DNA of 64,000 nt, taken from positions 5,828,001 through 5,892,000 of the forward strand of contig CAVNZM010000016.1 of NCBI GenBank assembly GCA_963693365.1, given 5' to 3'. The position numbers and the translations under genes are program-made. This DNA comes from Amoebidium appalachense (Eukaryota; Ichthyosporea). The notes below the pieces were generated by a model. The model was not told where the DNA came from. It saw only the letters and a program-made list of their open reading frames with translations, and did not search any database. Positions 52,627 through 64,000 of this stretch are shown here, one piece after another (within the stretch, counting starts at the first letter, position 1; each line of letters starts with the position of its first letter).

Positions 52627-52716
<90 letters not shown>

Positions 52717-52742
52717 GTGTGTTGGTTAGGTGGGTGGGTGGG

Positions 52743-52781
<39 letters not shown>

Positions 52782-52810
52782 TGTGTGTGTGTGGTCCGGA
52801 GGGGAGGGAA

Positions 52811-52843
<33 letters not shown>

Positions 52844-53052
52844 TGTGTGTGTGGGCTGGGGGGAAGGAGGTGGGGTGGGAGGGGGGGAGGGGGAGTACAT
52901 GTGTGTGTGTGGTGTATTTGGTGGGTGTTTAAGTTGATTAACGGTGGCACGCAGTGACATGGAGATGATGGAGCTGCTCAAGCCATCACTGGAGGAGGCA
53001 TTCGTCATCCAGCACAGAGACGTGGCCCTGGACTTCATCGGTATGTGTGTGT

Positions 53053-53096
<44 letters not shown>

Positions 53097-53200
53097 GAGG
53101 GGAGGGGGGAGGGGGGGGGGGGAAGTCCGAATGATGTTGCATGGGGGGGGGGGGGGGGGGGGGGGGGTGAGGGCGGGTGGTGTGGTGCACGTGGGGGAAG

Positions 53201-53234
<34 letters not shown>

Positions 53235-53887
53235 GGCAGAGGGGATGGGGAAGAGAGTGAGTTTTATCTTTAAAGGGATATTGCATGTTGTTGGATTACA
53301 TTGCTCTTCGTTTGGGGATATTTGAATGATCTCGTGCACGTATGGTCTACTATGTGTGGTGGGCAAATCGGGCGATTGAAGAGATAAACAAAAACGCATT
53401 CAAAGGGGGGGAGTGGGGGCTTAATGATCAAAAAACGAGTGATTTTTTCGTTGCTGAAATGGATATCCGGTGCTCAGGTACACGTGGTACAACGGTGGGT
53501 GCAACGAGAGACAAGCGTCGCAAGTATGCTCAGGAGATCTTGCAGAAGGAGATGTTGCCCCACGTGGGTGTGACGGCACAGTGCGAAACTAAGAAGGCCT
53601 GGTTCTTTGGTTACATGATTCATCGCTTGCTGCTGGCTTCTCTGGGTAGAAGAGAGGTGGGGATCCTCCCTGCTCCCCGACAATGATCACCACCACACAC
53701 ACCCGAATATACACCAATACACACAAACACGCACACACACACACGTGCATGCACATACACATACAGACAGAGGGAGAGAAAAATAGACAGACACACATGG
53801 ACACATGCACACATACACACACACAGCGCGCGCGCGCACACATGTACACACGCAACACACATACACGCATGCGCACATGCGTGCGTG

Positions 53888-53919
<32 letters not shown>

Positions 53920-54650
53920 ACACGCGCACATGCACATTGCCACCCTCCTTTCCTATTCATACACACATGCACACCTTCCCGCTTCTTATCTTTTGTTTAC
54001 GATTCTTTTCCCATTGTTACCTTCCTCCCTGTTAGTGTTTGAGGGTAGTTAGGCACGCTGTGTTTTTATGTGCTCTCTCTTTCCCCGGACTCGTAACCTC
54101 ACTTCCTCCCCCCTCCCCCCTCCCCCCCCTCCCCCCCCCCCCTCCCTCCCTTATGATGCATCAACACCCACCCTCACGCTCCTCCGCCCTCCCCCTCCCC
54201 CCTGTGCACAGTGCACGGTGAATGAATTTTTGAGTTGAGTTTTCCTCGTATATGCACCCACATTTGTCATTGTGAGTGCACGTGATAATGGGTGGAGGAG
54301 GGGGGGGGGGGAGGGGGGGGGGGGGGGGGAGCGGGGAATCTATGTGTCTGTAGACAGTGGAGGGGTGAAGCGGGTCAACACTGCTAGCAGGCTAATGCGT
54401 GCCTTGTGACCCTTGTAGTTGTTGTCTACATCCGCGTAAGTTGTTGAAAGATTATGCAGTTGCATGATGCTGATACGTTGTGTGGTGTGCTCACAGCAAG
54501 ACGACCGTGACCACTTTGGCAACAAGCGCATGGACCTTGCCGGTGCGCTGCTGTCCCAGCTATTCCGCCTGCTGTTCCGCAAACTTGTCAAGGAGGTCCA
54601 AATACAGCTGCAGAAGTAAGAATGCCCTTGGGTTGTTTATCGGACCTCCT

Positions 54651-54681
<31 letters not shown>

Positions 54682-54835
54682 GAAGGGGGTGGGGGGGGAT
54701 CTCATTTGTTTGTTAGAATTGGGCTTCTTGATTGGGCATGTGGTTGAAACACTGACGGCTAGCTTATTGACGAGGTCCAGATACAGCTGCAGAAGTGAGG
54801 ACCCCTGGTGTTGCTGATGTTGTGTTGATGTGTGC

Positions 54836-54924
<89 letters not shown>

Positions 54925-57900
54925 GGGGGGGTGGGGGGTGGGGCTGTCACTTGGTTGTTAGCGTGGGGTTTTCTTGATTGGACATCTGGTGTTTTTGATT
55001 GACGGCTAGTTTAGTTGTAATCGTAAGAAGCTGAGTTGTATATGAGGTGGGGGGGGGGGGAGGGGGGGGGGGGGGGGGGGGGAACAAAGGAGAGGAGAGT
55101 CTTTTCTTCGGATCGATCATCGGAGCTTATGGGTGGGGAGTTTTCTTGGTGTGAGGGAGGTAATAATGCTGATACCATTAACCCTTTGCAGGTCTATCGA
55201 CCGTGGGCGGGACTTTGCCCTGAGCTCAGCCGTGCAGTCCAACATCATCGGCAACGGCCTGAAATACTCTCTGGCCACAGGTCAGTATTGTTCTTTTTTT
55301 CGTAGTACGACTGGCAAGTTTGGGCGTTGTGCTCTTTACAAAGAAGTGCTTTCTCGGTTGCGGCTTCGTGCCAGTTCTCTGGGCTCAAATGACACGTTAT
55401 CACCAGCAAGCAAGGTTTTAATGGCAAGCTCTGGATATTCAATGCGCATATGACTGTACTGGCCATAGATTTAGCCTCGATTCAATTGTTGTCGTGGTTT
55501 GCACAGACAACAGGCGAAAACTACGTGCTACGTGTGCATGGGTTTGCATAGTACCCGTGCTGTTTGGTTGACACCGATAGTTGTGCATGGATTATTTTTT
55601 GCCAACCACTTTGGCTGGCTTGCACAAGAGTGACGTGACGTGACGTATGGGGAGTACAGGTAACTGGGGTGAGCAAAGAAAGGCCCATCAGTCGAGAGCC
55701 GGTGTGTCGCAGGTGTTGAATCGTCTCACATTCGCATCTACATTATCACACTTGCGGCGACTCAACACACCCATTGAGCGTGGCGGTATGTACCACACAC
55801 GCGCGCGCGATAAGAACACACATGCACACGCACGTGTACACACACATGCATATGCACATGCGTACATGCACATGCATATGCACACAATATGAACACACAC
55901 ATGCACATGCACATACACGTGCAACACGAACACATACACGTGCCAGCACGGACACGCGCACACACACATGCACATATACACACACGCACGTGCACGCGCG
56001 CACACACATGTATGCTTACACACGCACACACGCGCGCATGCACACACGCAGGCGCTCACACATACCTACATACACATGCATATGCACGTGCACACACCCT
56101 CGCCCCCCTCTCCCTCCCCCCTCCCTCCCCCTCCCCCCCTCCCCCCCCCCCCCCCCCCCCCCGCCCCTTCCCCCCCATTTAAAAACCAGCCACCACAACC
56201 ACCTGTCTCTTTTCCCTTCGTTGCATTTGCCCTTGATAATGATGAAATCTAAACGGCAGCTGTAAAGCACCTGCCCAAGTGTTTAAAAGAACTATGATCG
56301 CGTGAACACCACCTCCCAGGCTTCCACATGGTACGTTTAAGTTGCCTGACATACGCTCTGGTTCATAGTCAACGATTGTGTGAAGATGAGCAAGAGTTGA
56401 AATCGGTTGTAATCACGATGTTCTGGTTTGTTAAAGCGTGGTATTTTTTTTTTTTTTTGGGGGGGGGGGGGGTCCCCCCCTACTTTGCTCCCTCCCCCCT
56501 TCTCCGTTTCCCTTCCCCCTCTCCTTCCTCCTCCTTCCTCCCTCCCTTCCACCCACTCCTATCCACTCTCCCAACCCTCACGCCATGTTTCTCACATGCA
56601 TTATACCACACACAGGCAAGCTTGCCAAACCTCGTCAGCTGCACAACACGCACTGGGGCATGGTGTGCCCTGCTGAGACACCCGAGGGCCAGGCCTGTGG
56701 GCTGGTCAAGAATCTGTCCCTCATGGCACTCATTACGGTCGGCAGTCCCTCCAACCCTATCATGGAGTTCTTGGAGGAGGTATGCAACCTTAGACAAACC
56801 CCCCCCCCCCCCCCCCTTAACTTGTGTGCAGACGCACACCCACAACCACACCCACACACACCCGCTCATGCACAGATACACACGCACACGCACACATACA
56901 CGGCCCGTCTCTTTTCACCTTCTCACCCTTCCCCCCCCCCCCCCCTCCCCCCCCCCCCCCCCTTAATCTCTGTCACTTCCCCTCCCTCCCCTCCCCGCCC
57001 ACACCCCCTCTCCCTTTCCATCCTCTGTCTCCCCTTCCTCCCTCCCCCCTCCCCCCCCCCCCTCTCCCCCTCCCCCCCCCCCCCCCCCTTTTCTCTCTCC
57101 CCCTTCCCCCTCCCTCTCTCCATCTCCCCGCCTTCCGTCCTCCCCTCCCCCTCTCCCTCCTTTCCCTCTCTCTCTCACGCTGCCTTTTCTGTGGCTGTGT
57201 GCAGGCTGCGATGGAGAACATCGAGGAGGTGTCTTCCATGTCCATTGCAAACTCAACAAAGGTCTTCGTCAACGGCAACTGGGTCGGCGTCCACCCAGAT
57301 CCGCAGGTACGTGAAGTGCCCTTCAGAATTTAGATTCATTTCATGAAAAGGTGCGGCACGCGATAGTGTTTTTGTGCTTGAATGAGATGAGCAGTTGGTC
57401 GTGAGGTGTGTTTAAGGAAAAGGGAGAAAAGGAGTTAATGGGGATTCGAAGCAGGTTGGTGTTGGCTAAAAGTGCTCGAACCAACCGGTGCCGTCCTGTT
57501 TGAGGGTTGGGAGAGTCTGAGATGTTTGTCATCATAGCCAGCGTATTGTTTGTATCATAATGCTCGGTTGCCCAAGTATGGCTGCTCGGGACCGTCGTAA
57601 TGGGGGGGGGGGGGAGGGGTTTAGGGGGGGGGGGGTTAGCTTGTTGAAAAATCACGGAAGTGTGTGCACGTGTGTGTGTGGGGGTGGGAGGAGGGGGGGG
57701 AGTTATAAGCACGTGGGAGACTAACGTATGTGGGTGGGGGAACACAGGATCTAGTCAAGACTATCCGTGAGCTGCGGCAGGCGGGCAGTGTGTCTCCTGA
57801 GCTGTCTGTGGTGCTGGACATCCGTGAGAGAGAACTGCGCATTGCGACTGACTCGGGCCGCATCTGCAGGCCTCTGTATATCCTTGAAAGCGACGGAAGG

Positions 57901-58462
57901 TGGGTGGGTGTGTTGGGTGGGTGGGGGTGTGTGTGTGTGTGTGCGTGCGTGTGTGTATGTGATGGGTATGGGGGTGTTGATGGTATGTGTGCATGGGTTG
58001 TTGGGATCCTGGTGATACGTTTGGCATGTTGTGGTGTTTGATTGTGTGTCCCCTGTGTGCCCCACTTGGATACTACCCCCCCCCCCCCCCCAAAAAAAAA
58101 AATCTTCGTCACTCTCCACTTTTCGTGCTTCCGATCTCTCTGTTTTGCTCCTGTTCTTTTGCATCCCCCCTCCCCCCCCCCCCCCTATCCTCCGGTCCCC
58201 TCACACGGCTCCACCCCAACCTCCGTTCTAGAAATCCCCACTGCTTCGTGCTGCTAACCTGACTTATTTGTTCCTGCCCGACGATCTGGTGTCCTTGACC
58301 AGTTCTAACCTATAAATCTTGGGCCATAGCCTGCGCATTACGCGTGAGTACATCAAGCGGCTGCAGATGGGTGAGACGGACCTGGACATGAACCCAGAGG
58401 AGAGCGCTGATGTGGCACCCATTGGCTGGGACGACCTCTTGGCTGGTACTGTTCTCCCCCTT

Positions 58463-58501
<39 letters not shown>

Positions 58502-59169
58502 TTCCCCCTCCCTCCCCCCTCCCCCTCTCGCTGCCTCGCTGTCTCCCCCTTCCTCCCTCCCTCCCCCTATCCGGATATGGTGGATGACTTTGACCACTTT
58601 TGAGAATAATTCGTGCTTGTGGTGCAGACCACGGTATGTTCAATATAGCATGTTGTGCCTCCTCCCCCCCTCCCCATCTCCCCCATAATGATGTTGCCCT
58701 TAATGACGTCGGGTCTTTTCTGTCAGGTTTACGTTTTTGTAGACTGGTTGCAGTAGTTGGTTGGTGTGTTTCGTGGCCACCGGACGTTTTCTACTTTGGT
58801 TTACAGTATTGTCACTGTTTGTGTTTTTTGTTACGTCTTCACTGACTGCATACGTTTTTAGGGGGTGTTGTTGAGTACATCGACTGCAGCGAGGAGGAGA
58901 CGTGCATGATCCTGATGCAGACGGACCAGCTGTACGACCACAGCATGGACAGCTACTGCCAGACCTTCACCCACTGCGAAATCCACACCGCTATGATTCT
59001 CGGCGTGTGCGCCTCCATCGTGCCCTTCCCCGATCACAACCAGGTATGCTGATCTCCGATCCCCGTTGTTTCTTGTGCCCTCTCTCTCACTTTCTTACTC
59101 TCGCTCTTTCTCTCTCTTCTCGCTATCTCTCCCTTCCCCCTCTGTCTCATTTACACATACATACACTCC

Positions 59170-59215
<46 letters not shown>

Positions 59216-59279
59216 ACCTTCTTTGTCTGTTTCCCCCCCCCCCCCCCCCCCCCCCCCTTTTCTCTCTCTATCTCTCCCC

Positions 59280-59343
<64 letters not shown>

Positions 59344-60278
59344 CTCTTTCTTTCTCTCACTCACTCTCTCTCGCTCCCCCCCCCTCCCCCCCCCCCTCCG
59401 CCCCCCGAATCAGCCTCAGGCATGCACTAACCCCTTTCTCCCCCCCGTGCAGTCGCCGCGTAACACGTACCAGAGTGCCATGGGCAAGCAGGCTATGGGT
59501 GTGTACATCACCAACTTCCAGATGCGCATGGACACCCTTGCCCACGTGCTCTACTACCCCCAGAAGCCCATGTGCCACACAATGTCCATGAACTACCTGC
59601 ACTTCAGGTACTTGAATCGAACATTGTGTGCGCTATGCTATGCAGAGTGTGCATTGTGTTGTCCGTCGTGAGTGTCTACTTTGTACTCTGACGCAGTCTA
59701 ACCCACCCCCTGATGTCTTCACTTTCATAGAATCCAACCTAATGAATACATCCCTCTCTCCCTCCCTCCCTCCCTCCCACCCACCCACCCCAGCCCAACT
59801 CCCTCTCTCTCCCCTCGTCCTCCTTCCTTCGTCGCAAGCTTCAGTCTGTCCCTATCTTTTCCAATCTCCCTCTTCTCTCTGGTTGTGTGTGGTTAAGTTG
59901 TGTATAAAATTTCACAGCATAGATTGGTTTTCCATCCGTTCTCCCCTGGCTGTGTGTGGTTGTATTTATAGTCTGGAAGGCAAAACATGGGTAGGTTTAC
60001 AAGGGTTGGTTCCAGCATTCTGGTGCTGGGCTAACCATATTGTCGGGTTATGAGCATCAATGCTGGTGGTTAGTATGGTATATGTGAGTTTAGTTCTGAC
60101 ATAACCACGGCTACAGAGAACTGCCAGCCGGCATCAACGCCTGTGTGGCTATTCTGTCATATACCGGTGAGTCACTCCTTTCCTCTATGCATAAATGCTA
60201 TGAATTCTACTAGGTTTACTTGGTTTGTGACCCCCCCCCCCTCCCTCCCCTCTCCCCCAACCCACCATCACCACACGT

Positions 60279-60358
<80 letters not shown>

Positions 60359-62740
60359 CTTTCCGCTTGAGCCTCTTCACCGATTCACTCAAGCAAACCC
60401 CACAACTTGGAAACAAACAAACAAAACATGTTGTTCAGGCAGAGAGAGAGGTCACTGTTCAGCATTCAACGTTTTTCTAACGTGGTTCTCTTGCAGGGTA
60501 CAACCAGGAAGACTCGCTGATTATGAACAAGTCATCCATTGAGCGCGGTCTCTTCCGCTCCATCTACTACCGCTCAAAGAAGTGCGAGGAAGGGGAGCCC
60601 AGGAGTATGTATCCCTGTGCAGATGTAGCGTACTGGGTGGTGCAGGTGTATTTCTAATGTATTTTCGGCGTGCGAGGGAATTGAGGTCGGTGTATTCTTG
60701 GTATGCAAGGGAATTCATTTTTTTAGTGAAGACTGCTTTTCCTTGGCTCTGTTGTTTCTCAGCGTCCGGTCATGCTTGCCGTACCCAATAGTGGGCTTCT
60801 CTGCTACTCTCCAGTATTTAACTTTCCGGTCAGCTTGTTGGTGTGTATGGCGGTGTACAATCGTGCTTTTCTCAACTGAACTTATGTGTTCATTGACAAA
60901 TACTGCCACCCCGTCCGCCTCCTGAAGTTCCCACCCTCAAATTTCCACAAGTCCGATCTCTCATCCACTCACCGATTACACCATTATCACCCCTTGCAGT
61001 GGGCCAGCCACCCAAGTCATTCGAGAAGCCCCATCGTGGCACTGTTCAGGGCATGCGCAACCAAATGTACGAAAAGTTGGATGACGATGGTATCATTGCA
61101 CCCGGCACACGCGTGAGCGGTGGTGACGTCATCGTGGGAATGACGGAGCCAATCATCGACGATGGAGACAGCTTGCAGGTCGTGAACAGGAGGTTTACTA
61201 AGAGGGATGCGTCGGAGTGTCTGAAGAAGAGTGAGGAGGGTATTATTGACAGCGTCATGCTTACGGGTAAGGAACTGTCGATTGAACGTTTATTAAAACA
61301 GTGTTGCTACTCTATGGTTGTCCATGTTTTCTGTGGTGTGCAAAAGTCTTGACACTGTGGTTATGCATGTTTTTTTCCCGTCGTGTGGGTCTTTGTGAGG
61401 TTGACGTCTGAGTGTCTCAAGAAGAGCGAGGTGAGTGATTATGGACAGTGTAATGCTTTACGGGTAAGGAAACGACCGCGTTGTTGTTCTACCTTTTTTG
61501 CTTTTTCTCTTGGTGTCTCACTCTGAGGGTGATGTAATGTGGACTGTAGTGCCTGACCGATATGCATGTAAGGAAAGTAAGCATAGCTGATAATGCAAAG
61601 TGTGCCCCTACGCGTGGGTTAGTGGTGCTAAAGCACTGGAGTGGTTACAGAGGCCATTGCTGTGTGTTTCTTTTTCAAGGCTCCCACCGCAACACATAAA
61701 GCACCGGCTTTTAATCGTAGCCGCTTCCCTCCCCTCCCCCTCCCCTCCCTCCCCTCCCGCCTCCTCCCCCCCCCCCCCCCCCCCCGGTAAAAAAAAGTTG
61801 GGGGGGGGGGGGATGCCGAGAGAGAGATCATAGCAGCGGGCTGTTTGCGTGTGGAGCCCCTGGTCCCATGCAACTTACAAGGGTATTGATGACAACTACA
61901 TGACCCGTTTTTTTTGGGGGGGGGGGTTTTTTTGTTTTTTTTTCCGGGAGCCGGGATGGGGGAAAGCGGAAGAAAAGAGGGAGAAGGGGCGGGGGGGAGG
62001 GGGGGGGGCTGTTGTTTGATGTGTTCATACCATGCCTTGTCTAACCACTTCTACTTTGGGTGTAGTCGACGAGAAGGGCTACAAGTTCTGCAAGGTGCGT
62101 GTGCGCAAGGTGCGCATCCCCCAGATCGGAGACAAGTTTGCCAGTCGTCACGGTCAGAAAGGTACATGCGGTATCCAGTACCGCACGGAGGACATGCCCT
62201 TCAGCTGCGAAGGTGTGTGTGTGTGTGCGTGCGTGCGTGTGTGTGTGTGCGTGTGCGTGTGCGTGTGCGTGTGCGTGTGCGTGTGCGTGTGTGTGCGTGT
62301 GCGTGTGTGTGCGTGTGCGTGTGTGTGTGTGTGTGTGTTTGTTCTTGTTGTTTTTTTTGGGGGGGTGGGGGGGGGAGGGGGGGGGGGGGAGAGGGGGAGG
62401 GGGGGGGGGATCGTGCACGGCTTCTTCGGTGATGGGCAGAAGGTGCGGGAGGTTGGTGCTTACAGAGTGGGTGTGGCTTTTGTGTGGGTATGTGTTTGGG
62501 GGAGCGCGGGGGGGGGGGGGGGGGGGGGAGGGGGGGGGGAGGGGGGAGGAAGGGAGGGGGGCTGCAATTCGGAAGCGCTACACATAATTGTCTGCAGATA
62601 CAGTGGACCTTGCGCATGTATGTTATAAGTTGTTGTAGGGATATCATTGTGTCTGTGTTCGTGGCGCGGGGGTAGTGGAAGGCCCCCGGGGGTCGGTGTG
62701 TGCGTGTGTGTGTATGTGTTTTGTTTTTTTTGTTTTTTTG

Positions 62741-62788
<48 letters not shown>

Positions 62789-63592
62789 TGGGACTGGCAA
62801 GAAAGAACAGGTGAGTTTACTGACGAGAAACGTGCTACAGGGGTTACGCCGGACATTATCGTGAACCCGCACGCCATTCCCTCGCGTATGACCATCGGGC
62901 ACATGACGGAGGCTCTGCTGAGTAAGGTCGGCGCAAAGAAGGGAGAGGAAGGTGTGTATCTTCATGCCTTGACACGTATACACACACACTACATATGCAT
63001 GTGTGAAGGTGTCAAGAACACACCTGTCGATGTTTGCCTGTGCATGTGTGTCCCTCACCTCTCATATGCAGCGGCTTCTTGGCTTGGTACAGACACCAGA
63101 CACATGCATGCGTGAACACACCACCTATTCATGTTAGTGCATGTGTGTCCCCCCCCCTGTCGTGTATTGCGGCGTCTGGCCCTTTCGATCAATGTTGATG
63201 ACGAGCTGGATGTGTGCTCTTGTTTTGAATTGTGTATGAGATCGGCAGGTTGTTGGTGTTCGTTGTGTGTATGTATGTGCATTATGAAGTTGTGTGGTTG
63301 CATGCCGGCTTTTTCTTCTTGCCTGCTTGCTCGTAGGGTTGGTATAATGTTTGTGTGTGTATGTGTGTGTCTCTGTGTTTGTGTGTGCGCGCGCGTGTGC
63401 GAAACTGCGTGCATGTATGCTTACGTGTGTTTGTGTTTATGTTGGTGTGCTGCATGTGTCTGTAAATAAGAGGTTGTTTCTGACACTGCCACCATGTTTT
63501 TAGGTGATGCCACGCCGTTCAACAAGGGTGTGACTGTGGAGCGTATCTCTCAGATGTTGAAGGAGTACGGCTACCACCTGCGCGGCAACGAG
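46961..63592 (+). CDS. POLR2B: DNA-directed RNA polymerase II subunit RPB2, 26 exons, 3' end beyond the window
   Basis: RPB2 is the second-largest Pol II subunit and forms one side of the cleft and part of the active site. Exons: 46961-46991, 47480-47581, 48087-48209, 48670-48733, 49115-49225, 49790-49953, 50898-51006, 51599-51684, 52383-52465, 52955-53040, 53478-53656, 54497-54615, 55192-55280, 55660-55785, 56616-56779, 57205-57306, 57748-57899, 58330-58445, 58862-59043, 59453-59607, 60117-60166, 60497-60604, 61000-61266, 62066-62212, 62841-62951, 63504-63592. Phases agree throughout. About 1038 codons are present; roughly 180, with the C-terminal zinc clamp, are missing off the right edge. 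Diagnostic blocks: [23 protein letters not shown], KKDxx-region [74 protein letters not shown] (active-centre acidic pair), [30 protein letters not shown]. Exon 3 has a C-run indel near 48154-48159. RPB2 rather than RPA2 or RPC2 fits best across all blocks. Confidence 0.97.
48000..48054. repeat. (CA)n tract upstream of RPB2 exon 3
   Basis: About 27 CA units, preceded by C runs, lie 33 bases before exon 3. Confidence 0.93.
48154..48159 (+). other. Indel in a C-run of RPB2 exon 3
   Basis: As given, the exon reads AAC ATC and six C in total before TGGACC, leading to a stop at 48195. With one C fewer (or two more) the frame continues as LDLQAESQH and then joins exon 4 in the right phase. Conserved homologues have DLQAEAQH here. 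Confidence 0.9.
49542..49595. repeat. Poly-C then (CCCA)n tract
   Basis: A C run of about 25 followed by seven CCCA units in RPB2 intron 5. Confidence 0.95.
50411..50524 (+). repeat. Dispersed intronic element, copy 4
   Basis: Reads ggctctgcttattatgcata and on to tgacgcattcaaac, ending in a C run. Its last 85 bases (50425-50509) are identical to 52537-52621. Confidence 0.9.
51788..51832 (+). repeat. Decayed copy of the RPB2 exon 8 donor edge
   Basis: The last 33 bases of exon 8 plus the first nine of the intron (actatccaggcaaccctgcc ... cgtcag/gtgggttgg) recur 138 bases downstream as actatccaggcaccctgccc ... cgccag/gtgggttgg. One A is lost and two bases are changed. The intron sequence after it (gcttt..ccttgcaatgtttgtg) is also duplicated. 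A third remnant (gctatccgggcg) lies near 51945. Confidence 0.92.
52537..52642 (+). repeat. Dispersed intronic element, copy 5
   Basis: Identical over 85 bases to copy 4, with a C run on both sides, followed by (CA)n and a T run. It lies in the intron after exon 9. Confidence 0.92.
52745..53235. repeat. Cluster of poly-G tracts around RPB2 exon 10
   Basis: G tracts at 52747-52779, 52813-52841, 53053-53095, 53143-53167 and 53204-53233 flank exon 10 (52955-53040). The intron after exon 10 opens GTATGTGTGTGTG and turns into G within 13 bases of the donor. Confidence 0.93.
54771..54800 (+). repeat. Decayed copy of the RPB2 exon 12 donor edge
   Basis: The exon 12 end (gaggtccaaatacagctgca gaa/gtaaga) recurs at 54773 as gaggtccagatacagctgca gaa/gtgagg, 180 bases downstream. 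The donor is still a good match to consensus. The following intron pieces (cttgattggaca, gacggctag) are duplicated as well. Confidence 0.92.
54837..54921. repeat. (GT)n microsatellite
   Basis: About 42 units, starting 42 bases after the decayed exon 12 donor copy. Confidence 0.95.
55797..56095. repeat. Irregular CA/TGCA-rich tract after RPB2 exon 14
   Basis: About 300 bases of ACACATGCACATGC-like sequence with alternating purine and pyrimidine, beginning 12 bases after the exon 14 donor. Long alternating tracts of this type can adopt Z-DNA. Confidence 0.85.
59284..59340. repeat. (CT)n tract in RPB2 intron 19
   Basis: About 28 CT units after two poly-C tracts (59170-59212, 59234-59257). The pyrimidine-rich run leads towards the exon 20 acceptor at 59452. 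Confidence 0.95.
59627..59703 (+). repeat. Dispersed intronic element, copy 6
   Basis: Reads gctatgctatgcagagtgtg, then cattgtgttgtccgtcgtga, gtgtctactttgtactctga and cgcagtctaaccc. It begins about 20 bases after the exon 20 donor. Confidence 0.7.
60279..60357. repeat. (CA)n microsatellite
   Basis: About 39 CA units upstream of RPB2 exon 22. Confidence 0.95.
61404..61575 (+). repeat. Two decayed copies of the RPB2 exon 23 donor edge
   Basis: Exon 23 ends gagtgtctgaagaagagtga ... catgcttacgg/gtaagg. A copy at 61409-61473 reads gagtgtctcaagaagagcga ... aatgctttacgg/gtaagg with an intact donor. A third, weaker copy (gagggtgatgtaatgtggac and a later gtaagg) lies at 61524-61575. Confidence 0.92.
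62213..62340. repeat. (GT)n/(GTGTGC)n tract starting at the RPB2 exon 24 donor
   Basis: The intron opens directly with GTGTGTGTGTGTGCGTGCG; the donor GT is the first unit of a 125-base tract. Confidence 0.95.
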
Positions 63593-64000
63593 GTATGTTG
63601 TAACTTGCATTTAATTGGTGTGGCTTTCAACGGGGGGAGGGGGTGAGGGCAGGGGTTGTGGTGGGGGATGGGTGATGGGGGGGTTTTTAGAAGGGTCAGC
63701 CAAAGCGGTTGGAAATTTGAACAACAAAAGCTGAAAGAAACGGTGTAGGCAAAGATATGAAACACAGAGAAGGGAACGAGTTGGGAGGCGGCGGGGAGCA
63801 CGGCGGGCCGGGGGAGAGGGATGCGCAAGTTTTTGCTGGTGAGAATCGTACTACACAACTATTCGAGTTGCCATCGGGGAGTGAAAACCCTGCTCCAGCT
63901 ATAGCCTATCGATCTGTTCTCAGCAACACCTGGCCATATACACATGCACGCTCACACAAACACACACACACACAGACATGATACAGACATGTAAACACCA
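63593..64000 (+). other. Start of RPB2 intron 26, running off the window
   Basis: After the donor GTATGT no further RPB2 block is recognisable. The next expected block (human LYNGFTGRK) is not in the remaining 408 bases. Confidence 0.8.

Overview
This is a eukaryotic, intron-dense, microsatellite-saturated segment. Nearly all long open frames in it are translations of (GT)n/(CA)n, poly-G/C, poly-A/T or (CT)n tracts and are not genes. After stripping those away, four protein-coding genes and two tRNA genes remain, all with GT-AG introns. The gene set (a tropomyosin-like protein, PRPF18 and the RNA polymerase II subunit RPB2, with about 10 and at least 26 coding exons in the latter two) points to an opisthokont, most plausibly an early-branching or unicellular holozoan. 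The lineage cannot be fixed from the sequence alone.

Layout, left to right. 1-1574: repeat-rich flank. 1575-4843 (-): short tropomyosin-like coiled-coil gene, three exons seen. 4844-6786: intergenic. 6787-34581 (-): a gene of at least 24 exons that I do not recognise. It would encode about 900 residues ending in a coiled coil and a C-terminal transmembrane anchor, and a tRNA-Val(AAC) lies in one of its introns. 34582-37001: intergenic with small tandem duplications. 37002-46096 (-): PRPF18, the second-step splicing factor, complete in 10 exons; a tRNA-Leu(AAG) and a decayed second copy lie in its intron 4. 46097-46960: a divergent promoter region. 46961 to the right edge (+): RPB2 (POLR2B), 26 exons covering about 1038 codons; the C-terminal part, including the zinc-binding clamp end, lies beyond the window. 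Exon borders in RPB2 and PRPF18 were checked for reading-phase continuity exon by exon, and all joins agree except one indel in a C-run of RPB2 exon 3.

The most interesting structure is in the introns. Four exon edges (RPB2 exons 8, 12 and 23 at the donor side, PRPF18 exon 2 at the acceptor side) have decayed tandem copies of the exon edge plus its splice site a short way into the neighbouring intron. Many introns begin with a GT tract continuous with the donor, or end in a CA tract continuous with the acceptor, and a 35-bp minisatellite starts exactly at one donor. A short dispersed element occurs in introns of three genes on both strands, always in the same orientation relative to host transcription. 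Together these suggest that introns here grow by small local duplications and repeat expansion anchored at splice sites. I see no bacterial-type systems, no CRISPR array and no convincing intact transposon or virus.
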